Below, piece after piece: positions 1 through 12,996 of a stretch of 64,000 nucleotides of DNA (within the stretch, counting starts at the first letter, position 1; the number at the start of each line of letters is the position of its first letter). The notes under the pieces were generated by a model. That model was given only the letters and a program-made list of their open reading frames with translations. It was not told the DNA's origin and made no database searches. This DNA is from Heligmosomoides polygyrus polygyrus (taxonomy: Eukaryota > Nematoda > Chromadorea > Rhabditida > Heligmosomidae). The DNA is taken from positions 23,939,706-24,003,705 of the forward strand of contig OX377204.1 in assembly GCA_947396885.1 (NCBI GenBank). The letters run 5' to 3'. The position numbers were made by a program, and so were the translations under genes.

Positions 1-1015
1 ACACGTGGGTAACAATCAATATACATGTATTTATGACAGGGGCTATACGTCTACTTCCATTACAGTACAGAGAGTAACCTCGTGCTGTTTATCTACGACC
101 ACGATACGTAAGAACACATACAATGCAATACCCCTACGAGTTAACTCGCCCTGGAGACCCTACCTACGCAAGGAGGAACGAGAACCGGACCAACGGGGCA
201 CATCCTACATCCTGCCAAGTGGCTTGTCCTAAGCCACGGCAGGTATGCCGGTGGCGACCCCGTGGTTACCTGCCAGTCTGCTGTCATTCCTTTCCTAACA
301 ACGTACGAAGTCCTCCTGCAGCGATTCCGAAAGTCGGCGGATTCGCGATTACGCTAGGTTCAGACGAGCCGAGACGATGCCGATCGAGACGAACGGATAC
401 GAATACGAATGAGCCCGTGTGGTGAGCCTGCAACGGCGGTGGGCATGGCGTTCCCGCCTTTCCGGATCGTTCGGTACACTGTAGGCCCTGAGGGACCGGG
501 CGCGCTGGACGTGCGGGCGCCCTTAATTGTCCAATCGTGCGCAGTTGCGATGCGTCACGACAACACCAGTAAACGAGTCTTTCGTACTGCCTCAAAGAGT
601 TAGGTGGGACGTTTTCCTTTGAGAGCTTCAAAAACTCGGTTCCTACTCTACTAGTAAAAAACCTAATCTTGCGTTACATTTTGCCCTTGAGGTTATAATA
701 TTCCACTGGCTATCTCTCGTGTTAGAAGAAGAAATGGAATAGAACTCCTGGACTGAAATGCCTAATATACCAGTTACCAAACCATGACAAGATTATACTT
801 TCTCTTACGGCGCGCAAAGGTAGTCAGATTATAGACATTATTTCTTATATTAGCAGGAGTCCATCATGCACTCTTGTCCGCGGTTTTCTTGTTAAGCTGT
901 TTTGAACGGCTTCTAGTTTAGCAGTTTGTATTTTACACATAGGGCTAAATGCAGCGGTTTCGTGCCCTAGTATGGGTCTCACATAGGGCTGTAAAGCGAG
1001 AATTTATTTATTTAT
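1..1015. other. Unassigned 5' edge, no supported gene
   Basis: The first 600 bases are more GC-rich than the following stretch and have overlapping open frames on both strands. None shows a family motif, a splice structure or clear codon bias that I recognise, so I call no gene. The stretch could be the edge of a transposon or an exon cut by the window boundary. Bases 620-1015 are AT-rich and show nothing further. Confidence 0.4.
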
Positions 1016-1661
1016 TTAACCCATTGACGACCGCGCGGCAAATCGCGTGTCTGACGCGTGGGACCGCGCGCTGGGACCGCCTTGAGGCTCGAATCTCGTG
1101 CATTCACTACTTTACGGTATTTCAAATGAAGCTCCCTCTCCAGTGGGTGAGCCACATATTGGGAAAGGCCGGAACAGGTTCGAAGGATAACGTTGAAGAT
1201 GTACTTGCCGCTATAAAAAGGTCAGCACAGAAAAGGGCGCACGTTCGTCACGAATCGTGAAAATAAGGTGACCACACGATGTAGCAAGTGTTTGAAATAT
1301 TTTTTCTAAATTCGGTTTAAGTTTTTCGCAAGAAATTTGACTAGATTTCTTAACCATGACCATTTTTGTAAGATATACGTAGCTGTTCGTGAGTAGTATC
1401 AATTTATTTGAGGTTTGAATAGTGTGTTGTGCTGATTTTTTTTATCAAAGCTTTCGTTAGAAGTAAATGATTCTCGGACCACTGGGCAGGTAGCATTGGT
1501 AGGATCCAACGAATCTAATGAATACTAGTAAACTATGAAAAATCGAGGAAGTGGGCCGCAGCGAACATTTTTTTAACCGCGGGCTGAAATTGAGCCGCGC
1601 GGTCCCACGCGACAGAAAAACTGCGGGCCGAAATTGGGCCGCGCGGTCGTCAATGGGTTAA
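1016..1661. mobile_element. piggyBac-type MITE (TTAA target site)
   Basis: The ends are a perfect inverted pair: TTAACCCATTGACGACCGCG on the left and its complement, ending GGGTTAA, on the right. TTAA is present at both borders (1016-1019 and 1658-1661), and the element proper begins CCC and ends GGG. A duplicated TTAA with CCC...GGG ends is the signature of piggyBac-superfamily elements. Subterminal GC-rich blocks (gcgtgggaccgcgcg and relatives) are repeated in inverted form inside. No transposase frame is present in the 638 bp, so it is non-autonomous. Confidence 0.75.
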
Positions 1662-3770
1662 GGATTTACAGCTCTAATTGCTACAGGAGAGAAAGATAGA
1701 AGGACTGAAGCACATTTCGCCCGTTGTGGCTTTTATATAACGAGAAATCCTACCATATATAGACAGATAAGCCGATAATAAACTGGTGGGTATCGGTCAG
1801 ACAAAGTATGTATGGTTGACGACTATGTGGTGTGCAACAGATTGGACACTATTCAAAGCCAGCAGAGCATGCTTAAAAGCGAGAAAAATGTTCTCAAAAT
1901 TAAACTAGATATTTTCTAAGGAGTTTAGAATAAACTTTAAAAATATAGCATTCTTTGATAACTTATTATTCACCCCATAAAATAAATTGGCAACTGCATG
2001 TTTGTAAAAATTCTACTCTTTGTCCACAACGGCTTTGAACTTATTGTATGTAAAAACAGCAATTTTTCAGTATAATACAAAAGGAGAAAGAAGGCGATGT
2101 ATTCGTCCATCACGCCACTATCCTTTTCTAACTGACTATGTAAATGTCGCTTTATTAGTAGAAAGTCAATAGTAGATGTATGCCTGTTCTTTGCAGTTTT
2201 ATTTGTAGTACCATTGATTAGTAACTTCGCGAACAGAATTTTTATCACCAGTCAAACGAACATCGCATCGTACAGTACGAGGGTACCGCAACCTCTTCTG
2301 TCTTAGGCAAAAATTGCTTTATCTTTGCATGTTGAAATAGGGCTAACATCGTTTCTATAACATAGCGGATTTATCAGTCGGAGATGCATGCTTACCTTGT
2401 TAATGAGTAATTAGTTGGATTAGGAAGTCGTCCGTTCCAATTTCGAAGCTATCCAGTTTGCTTTGAAAAGTAAGCAACGCCGCCGCCCACTAGAGGTTTT
2501 CTTCTGTCTTGCGGTCTCCTTAAATTCATTGATTACAAAGAACTCAGTAGTATAGCACAGGCACGATAGAAGGACATCCGTATCGCGTGGGATTATGTTA
2601 GGGTAGAGTGCTCCTTCGTTCATTGTGACTTGATACCTCGAGCTCAAGAGATGTTCGAAGATGAAGAGACGCTCCTTCTTCGGTATCGTTGTTTTGTCCC
2701 CCAAATCAGCAGTACTCCTCTGGAAGTACTGAGTCACCGAACAGTCCTGAGACTGTCAAAATAGCAGTCAGCAGCTCGGTTGTACATCACTTGCAGCATT
2801 CGGTTACAGAAAAATGAGTTGTACATGAAAATTCTGTATTTCCGTAGTTTCGTAAATATCTTCGCTCGGAAGAATAAGCTAGCCGGTCTACGCTGAAAAA
2901 CGAAAGGACCTAAGGCGGATCAGGTCCTCTCTCATGTATTTCCTGCTTACCGAGCACAAGCTGTTGATCATGCCGATGTGTAGCATAATTTATGAACCGT
3001 GAACACATGCAAGCTTAGCTGCTGCTATGCAGAAGGTATGAGCTGTCCAACGATCTGCGCTGGTACACAGATGGGAGAAGAGTGTTTATTCAATATATCT
3101 CCCATTTTTATAGTCTCTCTGGCTGCTATCGCTATCCGCCTCATCATTCCTCCTTCCATCTTCTTGGTATAGACTTTTCGACTCCCCTCCCTTACCTAAC
3201 TGCTCCCCCAGTGACCAACTAGGTCACAGACATCTTCACAGCGAGGGTTTGGCTACGCTACTCGTTTCCTACTCCACAATCAAGCATCCCTAGGGAGGAG
3301 CTCGACATATCTACTCTCCTCGAGACCTCTGCTTCATTTCCCATCACGACACACGACAAAATGGCACAATTTTTATTTCTTAACATACTTCAGGGGTTTC
3401 ACGACGAAGCTTTCGCTCGACCACCCTTTTGATCCAGCGTCTAGGGCGTCATCGCCGTCCGCCGCTTCTCGTGTAATTGCGCGATCCTGGCCTTGGAGCA
3501 TAAGCTCTCGGTCCGATTGTCACCTGCGGTAGAACTTGCAACACACAAAAGCAGGATTATTTATCTAATCATTTATTTATTATACAAATTGTGCGTCATA
3601 AATAACAAGCAAAACAAATACTGTAGATTAATCGAGATTACATCGAGGGGGCCCTTTTTTCCCCCAGCCCGTCGAGCACATGGACTCGTCCGCGATGGGC
3701 GCTCCTCGCGCAATTAGCGCCGCTCCTCCACATGCTGAGGGGAACAGCGGGTCCCTCCCTTTCAGAGTAT
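1662..3770. other. Intergenic, no recognised gene
   Basis: This stretch is AT-rich. A 105-codon minus-strand frame at 2420-2737 has a fairly protein-like composition (basic and hydrophobic segments mixed), but it has no recognisable motif and no paired splice signals that I could defend. I see no RNA gene or inverted-end element here. Confidence 0.35.
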
Positions 3771-3784
3771 TGATTACCAAGCTA

Positions 3785-5797
3785 AACCGTCATATATCGA
3801 TCGCCAAGGTATGACAAAATTATCTTCATTAGCAAACTATCCAGAATTTTTAGGAGATTAAGCTTGTGAATAAGTTTGTTGTGATTTACTTTATCGAACG
3901 CTTTAAATATATCAATCAAAATCACATCAGCAGATTTTCTTCGACTTACGATTAGAGCTGATTTCTAATCGTGTAGTACTGCCCACCAAATTTGTTGTAG
4001 TGGAAGCTCCATTTAGGAAGCCATGTTGTTCAGGGGGAAAAGAATTAAATTTATGGATCCATGACAACAGCCATTCTTTAACAACTTTTTCATGACTTTG
4101 ATAGGTGTCGGAGTGACACTGATTGGCCGGTATTCAGATACTAGTTTGGCATTGTTGACAATTCAAGAGATTCAGTTGAAAACACACCAAAAATTTACGA
4201 GAGCTCTTGCTTTAAAAGAGTCGGAAAAAGGGCTCTTCGTGGATGGACGAGATGCTAGACGACGCTCTCTATTATCTAAAAATCTTTTTAGAAAGTCGTC
4301 AATATCGAAGCATACTTTTTGTATAATAGATATTGCAAAGGGTTAATAAAATTGAAAAATGGGTTATGTTTTTGTGCGCTAGTAGATTGAGTATGTGCTG
4401 CGGAATTTCCAGTGAAAAGGGCTGTCTGATTTTGAATGGAACAGATTTTCCCAGTAAGTTATAGAGCACAGTATACAACCTTCTATAGAGATCCGATGTT
4501 GATTCATACGCCTCAAATTATCAATCAACTTTTTAAAGACATTCGTTAAGTGAACGGAAATCAGTGTCAGAAAGTGTGAGCAACAATAGTGTAGAAGCAA
4601 ACCGAGGGGCGCTTGTTTTGAAGCCGACAATGCTATGGTCTGAATTAAACAGAGAAGGAAGAATGTCGATGTTCGATATGTTACCAGAGGTGGTAAGAAT
4701 GATGTAGAGATTTCCTTCGTGTTCGGTTAATTGACGAGTTGCTTCAGCCCGCAACTATCAAAAAAGCTTACAATTAGATATCGGGAAGAGATACAGTCAA
4801 ACGGTCGATAATCTTGACACCTAACCCTTAGATTGAAATCACCAAGCAAAACAGTATTCACCACAGACGAGCAAAGAGCAGAGGGTTGATGGAGTAAAGA
4901 TTCATCATCACTGTGCGAATTAGGTGGGCGGTAAACAAGTATAAATCGTGTGAAAGTTGACGTGGCAGCACACAGCATATCTACACACAGAACATCAGCT
5001 CTTAAACAAGAAGTTAGTTCAACTTCTTGTGTGCAAACATTACTAGAAAATAACATACAAACACCACCCCTCTCTTTCCTAGGCGTTCAAATCAGTAAAT
5101 AGTTTGAGAAAAATCAGCGTCACTTCGGAGTTTTTGATTTTTAGAGATAACCACCGACTGTCTGTTGAGCAATTCAGAAACATGTTTTAGTTCGTTGCTC
5201 ACTCACGCGCACTTTGTTAGCATTCCTTTTTTTACCCATTGCCTCTGCTCATAATCACGTTTACGCTCCTCTGTTGCCATGCTACGACTAATGTATATTC
5301 GCTCCATTCCTTTTATTCCACGCAAAAGTCGTGCATTTGCAAGTGCTTTTCACCAATATCTGGTAGTAGGTAGCACAACTTCAATTTCGGACGATTGGAG
5401 TCAAACTTTCCTATACGAAAAACCTCCATTGGTTTGCATTCAAATTTAAAGCGCACATGAGATTGCAAACCTCAACATCGAGGTCAAGTTGACGTTCATA
5501 GGGTGGAAAATTGTCAGCTTTCTCTTCTACTATGCTACGCATGCATTTTTCCACTTCGATAGCCTCGGAACGTTGAACAGATATCTTTTCACATGCTACG
5601 AGAACCATCTCGTTTATAACTGGGTCCTGGTTACGCGCCACAATTGCCTGAAGGATGTCTGAGAGCGAGATCTGACGAAGACATAGAAGTCCTTGCGAAC
5701 CAGCCTTCAACTGCGAATCAGATGGCGTATCAAGCTTCTTATTCTGCTTAGGTTCGATTTTACGATTTTCAGCCATTTCTTTTGCGATGCAACTCAA
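3785..5797 (-). pseudogene. Decayed CR1-like non-LTR retrotransposon
   Basis: Read on the minus strand, three blocks lie in the expected order. Frame 5797-5411 is a 128-residue segment compatible with an ORF1-type protein (weak). Frame 5056-4727 followed by 4754-4379 matches the apurinic endonuclease, with YRPPNS, then LLGDFNL, then a GN...DIILTT-like stretch ending FNSDHSIV, the terminal SDH motif. At about 3990-3790 the reverse transcriptase motif A region reads VILIDIFKAFDKVNH. Frameshifts separate all three blocks and the middle of the RT is missing, so the copy is dead. The endonuclease and RT motifs are seen directly; assignment to CR1 rather than another endonuclease-type LINE is inference. 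Confidence 0.7.
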
Positions 5798-6192
5798 AGT
5801 GAATCCGCAAATAGACCGGAGCTGAAGAGAATGTATATGGAAATGATCTGTACAAAACCTTAGGCAGAATGATCATTAATGATTACTCCACATCGGCGTC
5901 ATTGTCGGCGATGGCGTAATGGTCAATGTCTGTGGCCATGGCTGTGCAGTCACGAACTGCTGTGAGTGCTCTTGTGGCAGTCACATATGAAAATGGGGCC
6001 TCATCCCACTTCGACGGCCTCTTATACCCTTCCACGTTTCTATACTCGAGCTATCACGCCTTATCCCGTGGAGACCTATCTTTTTGCTCCTCTTCACAAG
6101 TTCCTCCGTACTCTCAATCTGTTTTCGTTCCCGTGACGAATTCCGTACTGGGAGATACAAGGGGGTACCCACTATACCTTTGTCCTTGGGAA

Positions 6193-6412
6193 AAAATTTC
6201 GAATTTCGAATGATCGAATAATATTCGATTTTCAAAATTTCGAACTTCGAATGATCGAATAATATTCGATTTTCAAAATTTCGAATTTCGAATGATCGAA
6301 TAATATTCGATTTTCAAAATTACGAATTTCGAATGATCGAATAATATTCGATTTTCAAAAAGTCGAATTTCGAATAATCGAATTTCGAATAGTCGAATAT
6401 TCGAATAATCAA
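6193..6412. repeat. TTCGAA-rich tandem array, 41-bp unit
   Basis: About four copies of a 41-bp unit run head to tail (AAAATTTCGAATTTCGAATG followed by ATCGAATAATATTCGATTTTC), with one or two substitutions per copy. The array ends in a shorter TCGAATA tail. Units are rich in the self-complementary TTCGAA motif, so both strands can fold. Confidence 0.9.
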
Positions 6413-9235
6413 ATGAACACTATTATTTACTGTCGTCACCCAGTGGTTGACATTTAATTATTTTTTATTACCCACTGTGAAGGAAATGGATGGCTGCTCC
6501 ATAATATTCTTGATGAGACCAAAGGACAATAACAGCGGTATAATGGCAATGAAGCACGCTTTGCTTCCCTAAGAATTCGTGCACCGAGAAGAGAGAAACA
6601 CCTTGGGTAGGAAGAGCTAGATTGTTATAGGTCTTTCTCTATAGGTTGCTATCTTTCCTTATGTTATAGCGAAGCTTCCAGGTGGTAAAAGAATGATTAT
6701 CATGGGGGAGAAATGACACAAAGGCGATCTGGTGCAGAAAGGGCGCACTGGAGTCTCATGAATGACATTCAGTTTGTGCTCCGTTGAAGAGAAAAGGACC
6801 CGCGTTGGAATCTAATCTGACAAGACACTATGACATGGACAGTGTTAGAGCGAAAATGGTGATGGCTGACTTTCATAGGAAACGGAGTATCACTGGCTCT
6901 TGTACTCCATAGCCATTGCTCTTCCTCTCTTCTTCAACGTCTTTACTGACAGAAAGCAGGAGCTTTCTAGGCCCCTGAAAGTTCTACCTCCCTACCGCAG
7001 CCCCTTCGGCTCTAATCGTTCCCTTGTTGTAACTGGGGTAGAAATACAAAACGAAGATTCTCCCGTAGTATACTGATGGTAAAAATATCTGTGTACAGGC
7101 ATAACCCTAATCACTTGCGATTCACGTGAATGGCCACAGCACGCTAGACGGCCGTTTACAAGGAAGCAGGTGCGCAGCGGAGGGGCGCGCTTGCAGCGCT
7201 TACTTCGCGTCAACTCACAAGGGAGGTCAATGAACTTCCCGTGGGAATCTTATAAGTGACCTATTGAGCGCTGTGGGGGATTGTCCGAGAGGCACCCCAG
7301 TGCTTTAAAGCTGAATGCAGCTAAGGGACATTTTATTTAACGAAGTTACCGAATTTACCTTTTTAACGCAAAAATTTTTCGTTAAAAAGTGGTCGTTAAA
7401 AATTTACCGAAAAAATTTAACGCACACCTCTGCTGCCCATCGCCTCCCCACCACTCTCTGCTAATCGAATCGAAGGACTTGTACTCCCACAACTCCGGAG
7501 ATCGAAAGCAGGTTTCGCCCAAACGTCGTCTAGAGGGCTAATTGAGGTGCTGATCGCAAATCTAGTAAGCGTTTTCGCGTGATCGCGTGATTCCACATTT
7601 TCATGAGTGATCAAGTTTATCAGTTTGAGTACATAGAATCGCTTTCTTCATCTACATATGTGATCAGACTTGCTTTCCAGTCTTCGACTTTGAGATGGAA
7701 AGTAGTGCACGAAAAATGGATAATTTAGAAAAAGAAATGACAGATTCGTGGCAGCAGCCTAAATAATTTCCTAAGGCGAGGAAAGGACGAAATCAGTGGT
7801 CATGACAACTCCATCCTTACTCACGAACACACACTATGAAATATCGTAAGCGGCCAAATTGTCGAAATTGGATACCATGTTCGTGCTCAGCATCCAAAAT
7901 AACAGTACAGGCGATGTTTGGGCGAAAAAAATCGACCTCCACTCCACTTTTGGAATCACAATAGTACAACGCGGCCGGTTATTCTGCACCTTTTCTCGCA
8001 CGTACTCACCGTCGCCTATTGTGGTCGACGGTAACACCGAACACGTTTGCCAGCTTCGTGATCAGAACCTCAGTAAACCCTCAGGACAACATTTGTACTA
8101 AATTTTATTATCTAATTACGAAGTCATGGGGATTAATACAAGTACCTACGTTTGCAAAGCCCCCCCCCCTGTTAGTGCGGGAGAGTGGCCGAGGAAGAAT
8201 AGGCTGCAAGAAGATCAATAGAATAAGTTAATCATATATGTAAATTTTAATACTCAAACAGTTTTAAATTCAATGTCTAAACAACGAAGTAGAATTAGAA
8301 ATAACCTGGGGTATACATGAACTCTAAATCACACTGTACCATAACAAACACAAGTGGAAAACAAGCAACAACTAAAACAAGTAATAACTAAAACAATGGT
8401 ATCAACAACACTAAAAAGGTCTTGTTTCGCCTCTGCCTTCATACAAAACATGTTTATAATTAGTCACCCCGAGGCTCGTCAGTGAAGAAGGTGACTAATT
8501 AATTTAGTGGTTAGTACTGTATTTGGTGTTATATGCAAATGCTACGAATACTACGGAGTACAATACTACGGAGTGAGTCAAAAATGATGCATTTTATAAG
8601 AGATGCTAAAATTAGTAAAATTTACAAGAGAAACGTTCTCTATAGGAACCCGAAGACTGATCAGCACATCCCAGAGATGGACTGAAGCAACACATTTCGA
8701 TCATGTTCGTAAGTATGGTTAAAATGAGAATATGTTCTACATTTACCGAAACGCACAGCAATCCGTAAACAACTCGCCTAAATTCGAACCTGGACCTCTC
8801 CCCGCTATCCACGCCCCGACTGCAGTGAATGATTCATTTGACCTAATAAATCGTCAGATTTCTAACATCTAACTATAATTAAAGCTCTATAGCATCTGCA
8901 TGTTAAATTCTGAGTATTTCAAGGCCATTCGAGGCGTCACTTTCGCCTTATCAGCCAGCACTGAAGTGCTACAGTTTTTTGTAACTTTTGACCTACACAG
9001 ATGCCCGCAGGAGATTTGAAAACCACTACGGTGCTTCTTAGACACACCCTTATCACAAGCAATAGGTCATTTTGGAAATCTCCACGGAAAGTTCATTGAT
9101 TTCTCTTGTCAGATTACGTACACACAATTCGGCGCACTTTGAGCGACGCGCGAAGCTCAAACATCGTTTTTTATCATAAGGTCAGACTCCCCTGGTTCTA
9201 GAAGAAGAGTGCCACTGACTTGTTAAGAGGTTGGT
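6413..9235. other. Intergenic, no recognised gene
   Basis: I see no coding unit with support here. A short inverted pair (aattagtcacc at about 8459 and ggtgactaatt at about 8491) could be a small MITE remnant. A C9 run lies at 8160-8168. Overlapping frames on both strands at 7834-8101 cancel each other as evidence. Confidence 0.35.
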
Positions 9236-9239
9236 AAAG

Positions 9240-9520
9240 AATATTCGAATATTCGACTATTCGAATATTCGATATTCGAAGCCTTCGAATATTCGAATAA
9301 ACGAATATTCGAATATTGGACTTTCTCGAATATTCGAATAATCGAATAATTCGAATATTGGACTTTCTCGAATATTCGAATAATCGAATAATTCGAATAT
9401 TGGACTTTCTCGAATATTCGAATAATCGAATAATTCGAATATTGGACTTTTTTCGAATAGTCGAATATTCGAATATTCGAAATTCGAATTTATTCGATAT
9501 TCGACTATTCGAAATTCGAA
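9240..9520. repeat. TTCGAA-rich tandem array, 42-bp unit
   Basis: Three and a half copies of a 42-bp unit start at 9315 (ATTGGACTTTCTCGAATATT, then CGAATAATCGAATAATTCGAAT). They are flanked by irregular TATTCGAA runs. The vocabulary is the same as the 6.2 kb array but the unit is different. The array directly precedes the start of a CR1-like ORF1 and may be its 5' region. Confidence 0.9.
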
Positions 9521-9535
9521 AAGGACAAAGGTATA

Positions 9536-10226
9536 ATGGAGACCCGAGCGGAGATCAAGGAAATGAGCAAACGCAATGTGGACCTGCTGGCGGAAATCCA
9601 GAAGTTTAGGGAGGAGAATTTGTCTCTCAAACAAAAACTATGATTCTTCGGTACCACGTGAGACTATTATGAGCAATAGCCTAACTGCTGATAGCATTAG
9701 TACCTCCCTGACACAGGAAGTGGATACAGAGCTTAAGCGCTCAATTCTTCTATCAAATGTTCCAGAATCTTCCTCTAGCACGGCTTCCGCAAAGGCTGTC
9801 CACGATACGGACTGTGTTGGACAGATTCTCGATTTCCTGGACGTCGAGTGCATGCGGACAGCTGTGTATCGCATGGGTAGGCCAGCACAGGGCAGGCCGA
9901 GACTAATTAAGGTTGTGCTCCCTTCGAGCAGGTTTCAAAGTGAGGCGGTTAGGAAAGCTCCTCGTCGCTTCTTTCCTCCCCAAGAAGGCGTATACCTGCG
10001 CCCGTCACTAACAAGGGAGGAGAGAGATCGCAGCCGAGAAGAGCGCCTAAATTCGAGGAAAAGCGGTGGTTCAGCTCGCGCATTATCAGTGCGGACGGAT
10101 TCACAGTCTCAACCTCCTTACCTAGACCTTGCAAATGCCACATCTCATCTGAGCCCAACAGTTTCTCGGGAAACTGTTGAGCTCTCTCAGGAATATTGGA
10201 CCGTCAGGTCTATGTCTTTCGACTAA
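9536..10226 (+). pseudogene. CR1-like retrotransposon ORF1 (frameshifted)
   Basis: An ATG opens a 35-codon coiled-coil-like stretch (heptad leucines, ending SLKQKL, then a stop at 9641). The reading continues in another frame to 10226. That second part holds the hallmark of nematode CR1-type ORF1 proteins: RSILLSNVPES, then ILDFLDVEC, then AVYRMGRP and RPRLIKVVLPS, then a basic segment with YLRPSLTREERDRSREER. These are the RNA-binding and chaperone-type region of ORF1. One indel near 9640 breaks the protein. No endonuclease/RT ORF2 follows, so the copy is 3'-truncated or decayed. The family call rests on motif resemblance, not on an alignment. Confidence 0.7.
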
Positions 10227-10476
10227 TATCAGATCTTTATCCAGAAACAGTAATTTCCATCATCGGCAAAGGATTAGTGGATTGCTCATTTATTGTATGA
10301 GAGCGAGGCAGAGAGCTTGCCCACTCCGCACATAAATAAAACAATATTTATATGACTTTAGAAGAATGCGATAATAAGTGATTGGAAAAAGGCAAGATAC
10401 CTCACGACTTTTCATTCAGCGACTTTGTAACGGTCAGAGCCCTCTTTTGACTCTATCGAGTAAATAGCGGAGTCTA

Positions 10477-11034
10477 CAGGGTGCGCCAAAATTATGGCGA
10501 CAAGGTATTCAATTCTCCGAGAGAGAAAATGCGGTACTTTCGAGAAACCAACGATGCGATAATGTTTATCAGTCTATTGTAAACTATATGCAACATTGAG
10601 ATTCGAAGCTACCTCCATCGGCATCGATATAGACTTTGAGACGCTTCGGGAAGGCATCGACGGCGGCACGCAAGTAAGGCGCGTTGAGCTCATCCCACGC
10701 CTTTCTTCAAAGGATCCACTCGTCCGGATCTATCATCCTCGATTCCCAGGTCTTCTTAGCGTCTGATGGACCTATTCATAATACTTTGATGAACTCTAAG
10801 ACGGTGGTGAATGTAGCGTGCCGAGAAGCTTTGACGGTAAAGCTCAATGATTTAAGAACAGTGGCACGAACGTTTCACTATCTTGAAAAACGACTTATTG
10901 TTATGCTTGACTGAGGTGAGCATAAACTAATTGACTCAATAAAAACAATAAGAGCACGAAAAAAAAGCAGACGCTCCGAATAAAGGGTCAAATTGTTTAC
11001 GCATGTGCTGTCGCCATAATTTTGGCGCACCCTG
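10477..11034 (-). mobile_element. maT-type (Tc1/mariner) internally deleted element
   Basis: The ends are inverted repeats of about 25 bp (CAGGGTGCGCCAAAATTATG and its complement), each bordered by TA, the Tc1/mariner target. On the minus strand near 10730-10590 the C-terminus of a transposase can be read: WDEL..PYLRAAVDAFPKRL, then DADGGSFE and a stop soon after. This matches the C-terminal tail of maT/DD37D transposases. The catalytic core is absent, so the 558-bp copy is non-autonomous. Confidence 0.75.
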
Positions 11035-12080
11035 TAGCGTGGTTGATTGGTTGGTTACCACACTGTTCTCACACCACGATTTATTACAAAAACAAATCAC
11101 GAGCAATACACGAATTCAATGTACGAGAACAAGAACGAACGAAAAAATCTAAAAAAAATCAACTAGATAATCAATGAGGGCTGGCGCGTGGGTAAAGAGT
11201 TGGACTAGAGAAGGGTTTTCTCTAGGAGCTGGTCGTCATTTTTGCACTTCACTGTCCCTATATCCTAAAAATTCCCTCCCAGGTCACACCTCTTGGTTGG
11301 CGGCTGATCTCCGTGGTGACCGACCTCTTCTCCACAGCCGCCCTCTCTCACTGATCTCTCCATCAGCTCCAGTTTCTTTGTGCATGGCGATAACGATACA
11401 ACATCCTGGACAGATTGGCTTCGGTGTCATCAACTGACATCACGCGACGACGAGACGACGGAATGATTCAACGAACAATCCAATCGATCAGTCAATCATG
11501 TTGATGCTGTTATATTAGGCTAGGTACACTCAACTCAATAAAGCTATGAACAGCCAAAGCCTTGCCCAAAGAGGTTTGTTTGCTGGCGCCAACTTACCGG
11601 TCACCAACACCTTGACTACCACTTGCGGTCAATGACTGCTGTTCTGCCACTCCTCCGGCGTCTTATTTCGCACCAGCTTCATCCGATCGATGACCGATAG
11701 TCAAATCTCATACCTCTTGCCGGCACCTTATATCATCCCTGCTGACACAGTTGAAAGTCCTAATTCGCGCCTCTTTCCCCTCGATTTTTTCATCCGGTGC
11801 GCAATTTACTCTCACGGAGTCTTACTTTGCACCGGCTATCTAGTCGACACCGTTCACATTCGTTCTCATCAGGTCTCTCCTACTTCCACTCCTGTCTTCT
11901 CGAAGTACTAGCCTCCAGAACGTTTCGGCTAGATACTCTTAGGGGCTGAGTACATATTTTATCATTGACGCAGCTCCAAGATAGGGCAGAGACGCAAAGT
12001 GCTTGTCTCTGCGTCGCGGCACGCTTATGGCACACTTCGCTCCACATTTGGCGCCTAGCGTTGCTCCGCCCCGCAAAAAC
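11035..12080. other. Intergenic, no recognised gene
   Basis: I see no inverted-end element or motif-bearing frame. Two modest + frames (11174-11437 and 11690-11911) have no recognisable domain. Confidence 0.35.
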
Positions 12081-12082
12081 CG

Positions 12083-12945
12083 ATGCCAGGGGACGAGCGT
12101 TCTACCCCCTCGTCCCCCTGGTCCGCCCACCCCCAACCCCCTGGGCTTGCTCGAGAGTCCAGTGGCCGCCTTGCGAGATAGTGGAGACGCAGGCATTTGC
12201 CACGCCTCTGTTTAAAGGGCGGGGATAGAACGCCACTGGCTCCAGGACCTAACTCCAACGCGACGTCGCGCGCTAGGCGATGCCGCGTCGCTGGAACGCG
12301 GACATGCGCTCGGTGGCGCATGGTTAGCCGCAGAGCACGAAATGTTCTCAATGTTTAAGCCCCAGACCACATTTCTAGCAAGGAACTTACGATCCCACAG
12401 AATGTGGTAGGCAACAGTCTGCAGTAGGACAATTGATCCTAGAATGAGTGGTAATGACCTTTTTTCGTAGTATAACCATAATCACGGGTAAAAACTGACC
12501 GAAGAAGTTGTAGATGGCAAATACTGACGCTAAATACCATCCACGTGACCAGTATTCCTGTATAAACGATCGCTGATCGTCCTATTGAAACCACATTCAT
12601 TTACCATCTCCAAGAAACATTGAAATAAGGCAATTCTCGTTTCTAGCCATCGGAAGCACCGGACCGTGACAACTGGTCCAATTTCGTCGCGCATCGTGCG
12701 CGACGCCAAGGGGGTTCGCGCGGCGTTGGAGTTATGTCTGCCCCCGAACGCCACTCCACCGACACTCGGTGTCGGTGGCGGAGTGGCGTTCTTACCACGC
12801 CCTTTAAACAGGGGCGTTGCAAATGTCTGCGTCTCCACTATCTCTCAAAGCGGCCAGTGGACTCTCGAGCAAACCCAGGGGTTTGGGGGTGGGCGAGCCA
12901 GGGGGACGAGGGGGTAGAACGCTCGTCCCCCTGGCTCGCCCACTC
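12083..12945. mobile_element. Long-inverted-repeat MITE-like element
   Basis: A left arm at about 12083-12275 (GAGCGTTCTACCCCCTCGTC onward) reappears inverted at about 12716-12945. The arms share the GAGACGC...TTTAAA block and the CCAGTGG...CTCGAG block, and are roughly 85-90% alike by eye. Within the right arm, at 12746-12796, a second small perfect hairpin lies around CACCGACACTCGGTGTCGGTG. No transposase is visible. The exact termini and target duplication could not be fixed. Confidence 0.65.
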
Positions 12946-12996
12946 CTATCCGCGCCCTTCGACGTCAGCCTCTAATCGATCGGTTCGGCCGCTGTG

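Noticed and set aside
1..631. Overlapping frames on both strands (75-115 codons)
   Set aside because: No motif, no splice signals in support, and frames on opposite strands share the same bases; composition alone explains them.
6193..6412. CRISPR-like array
   Set aside because: Units are contiguous with no unique spacers, and the genome is eukaryotic.
7834..8231. Three overlapping short frames
   Set aside because: Opposite-strand frames of similar length over the same bases with no recognisable family.
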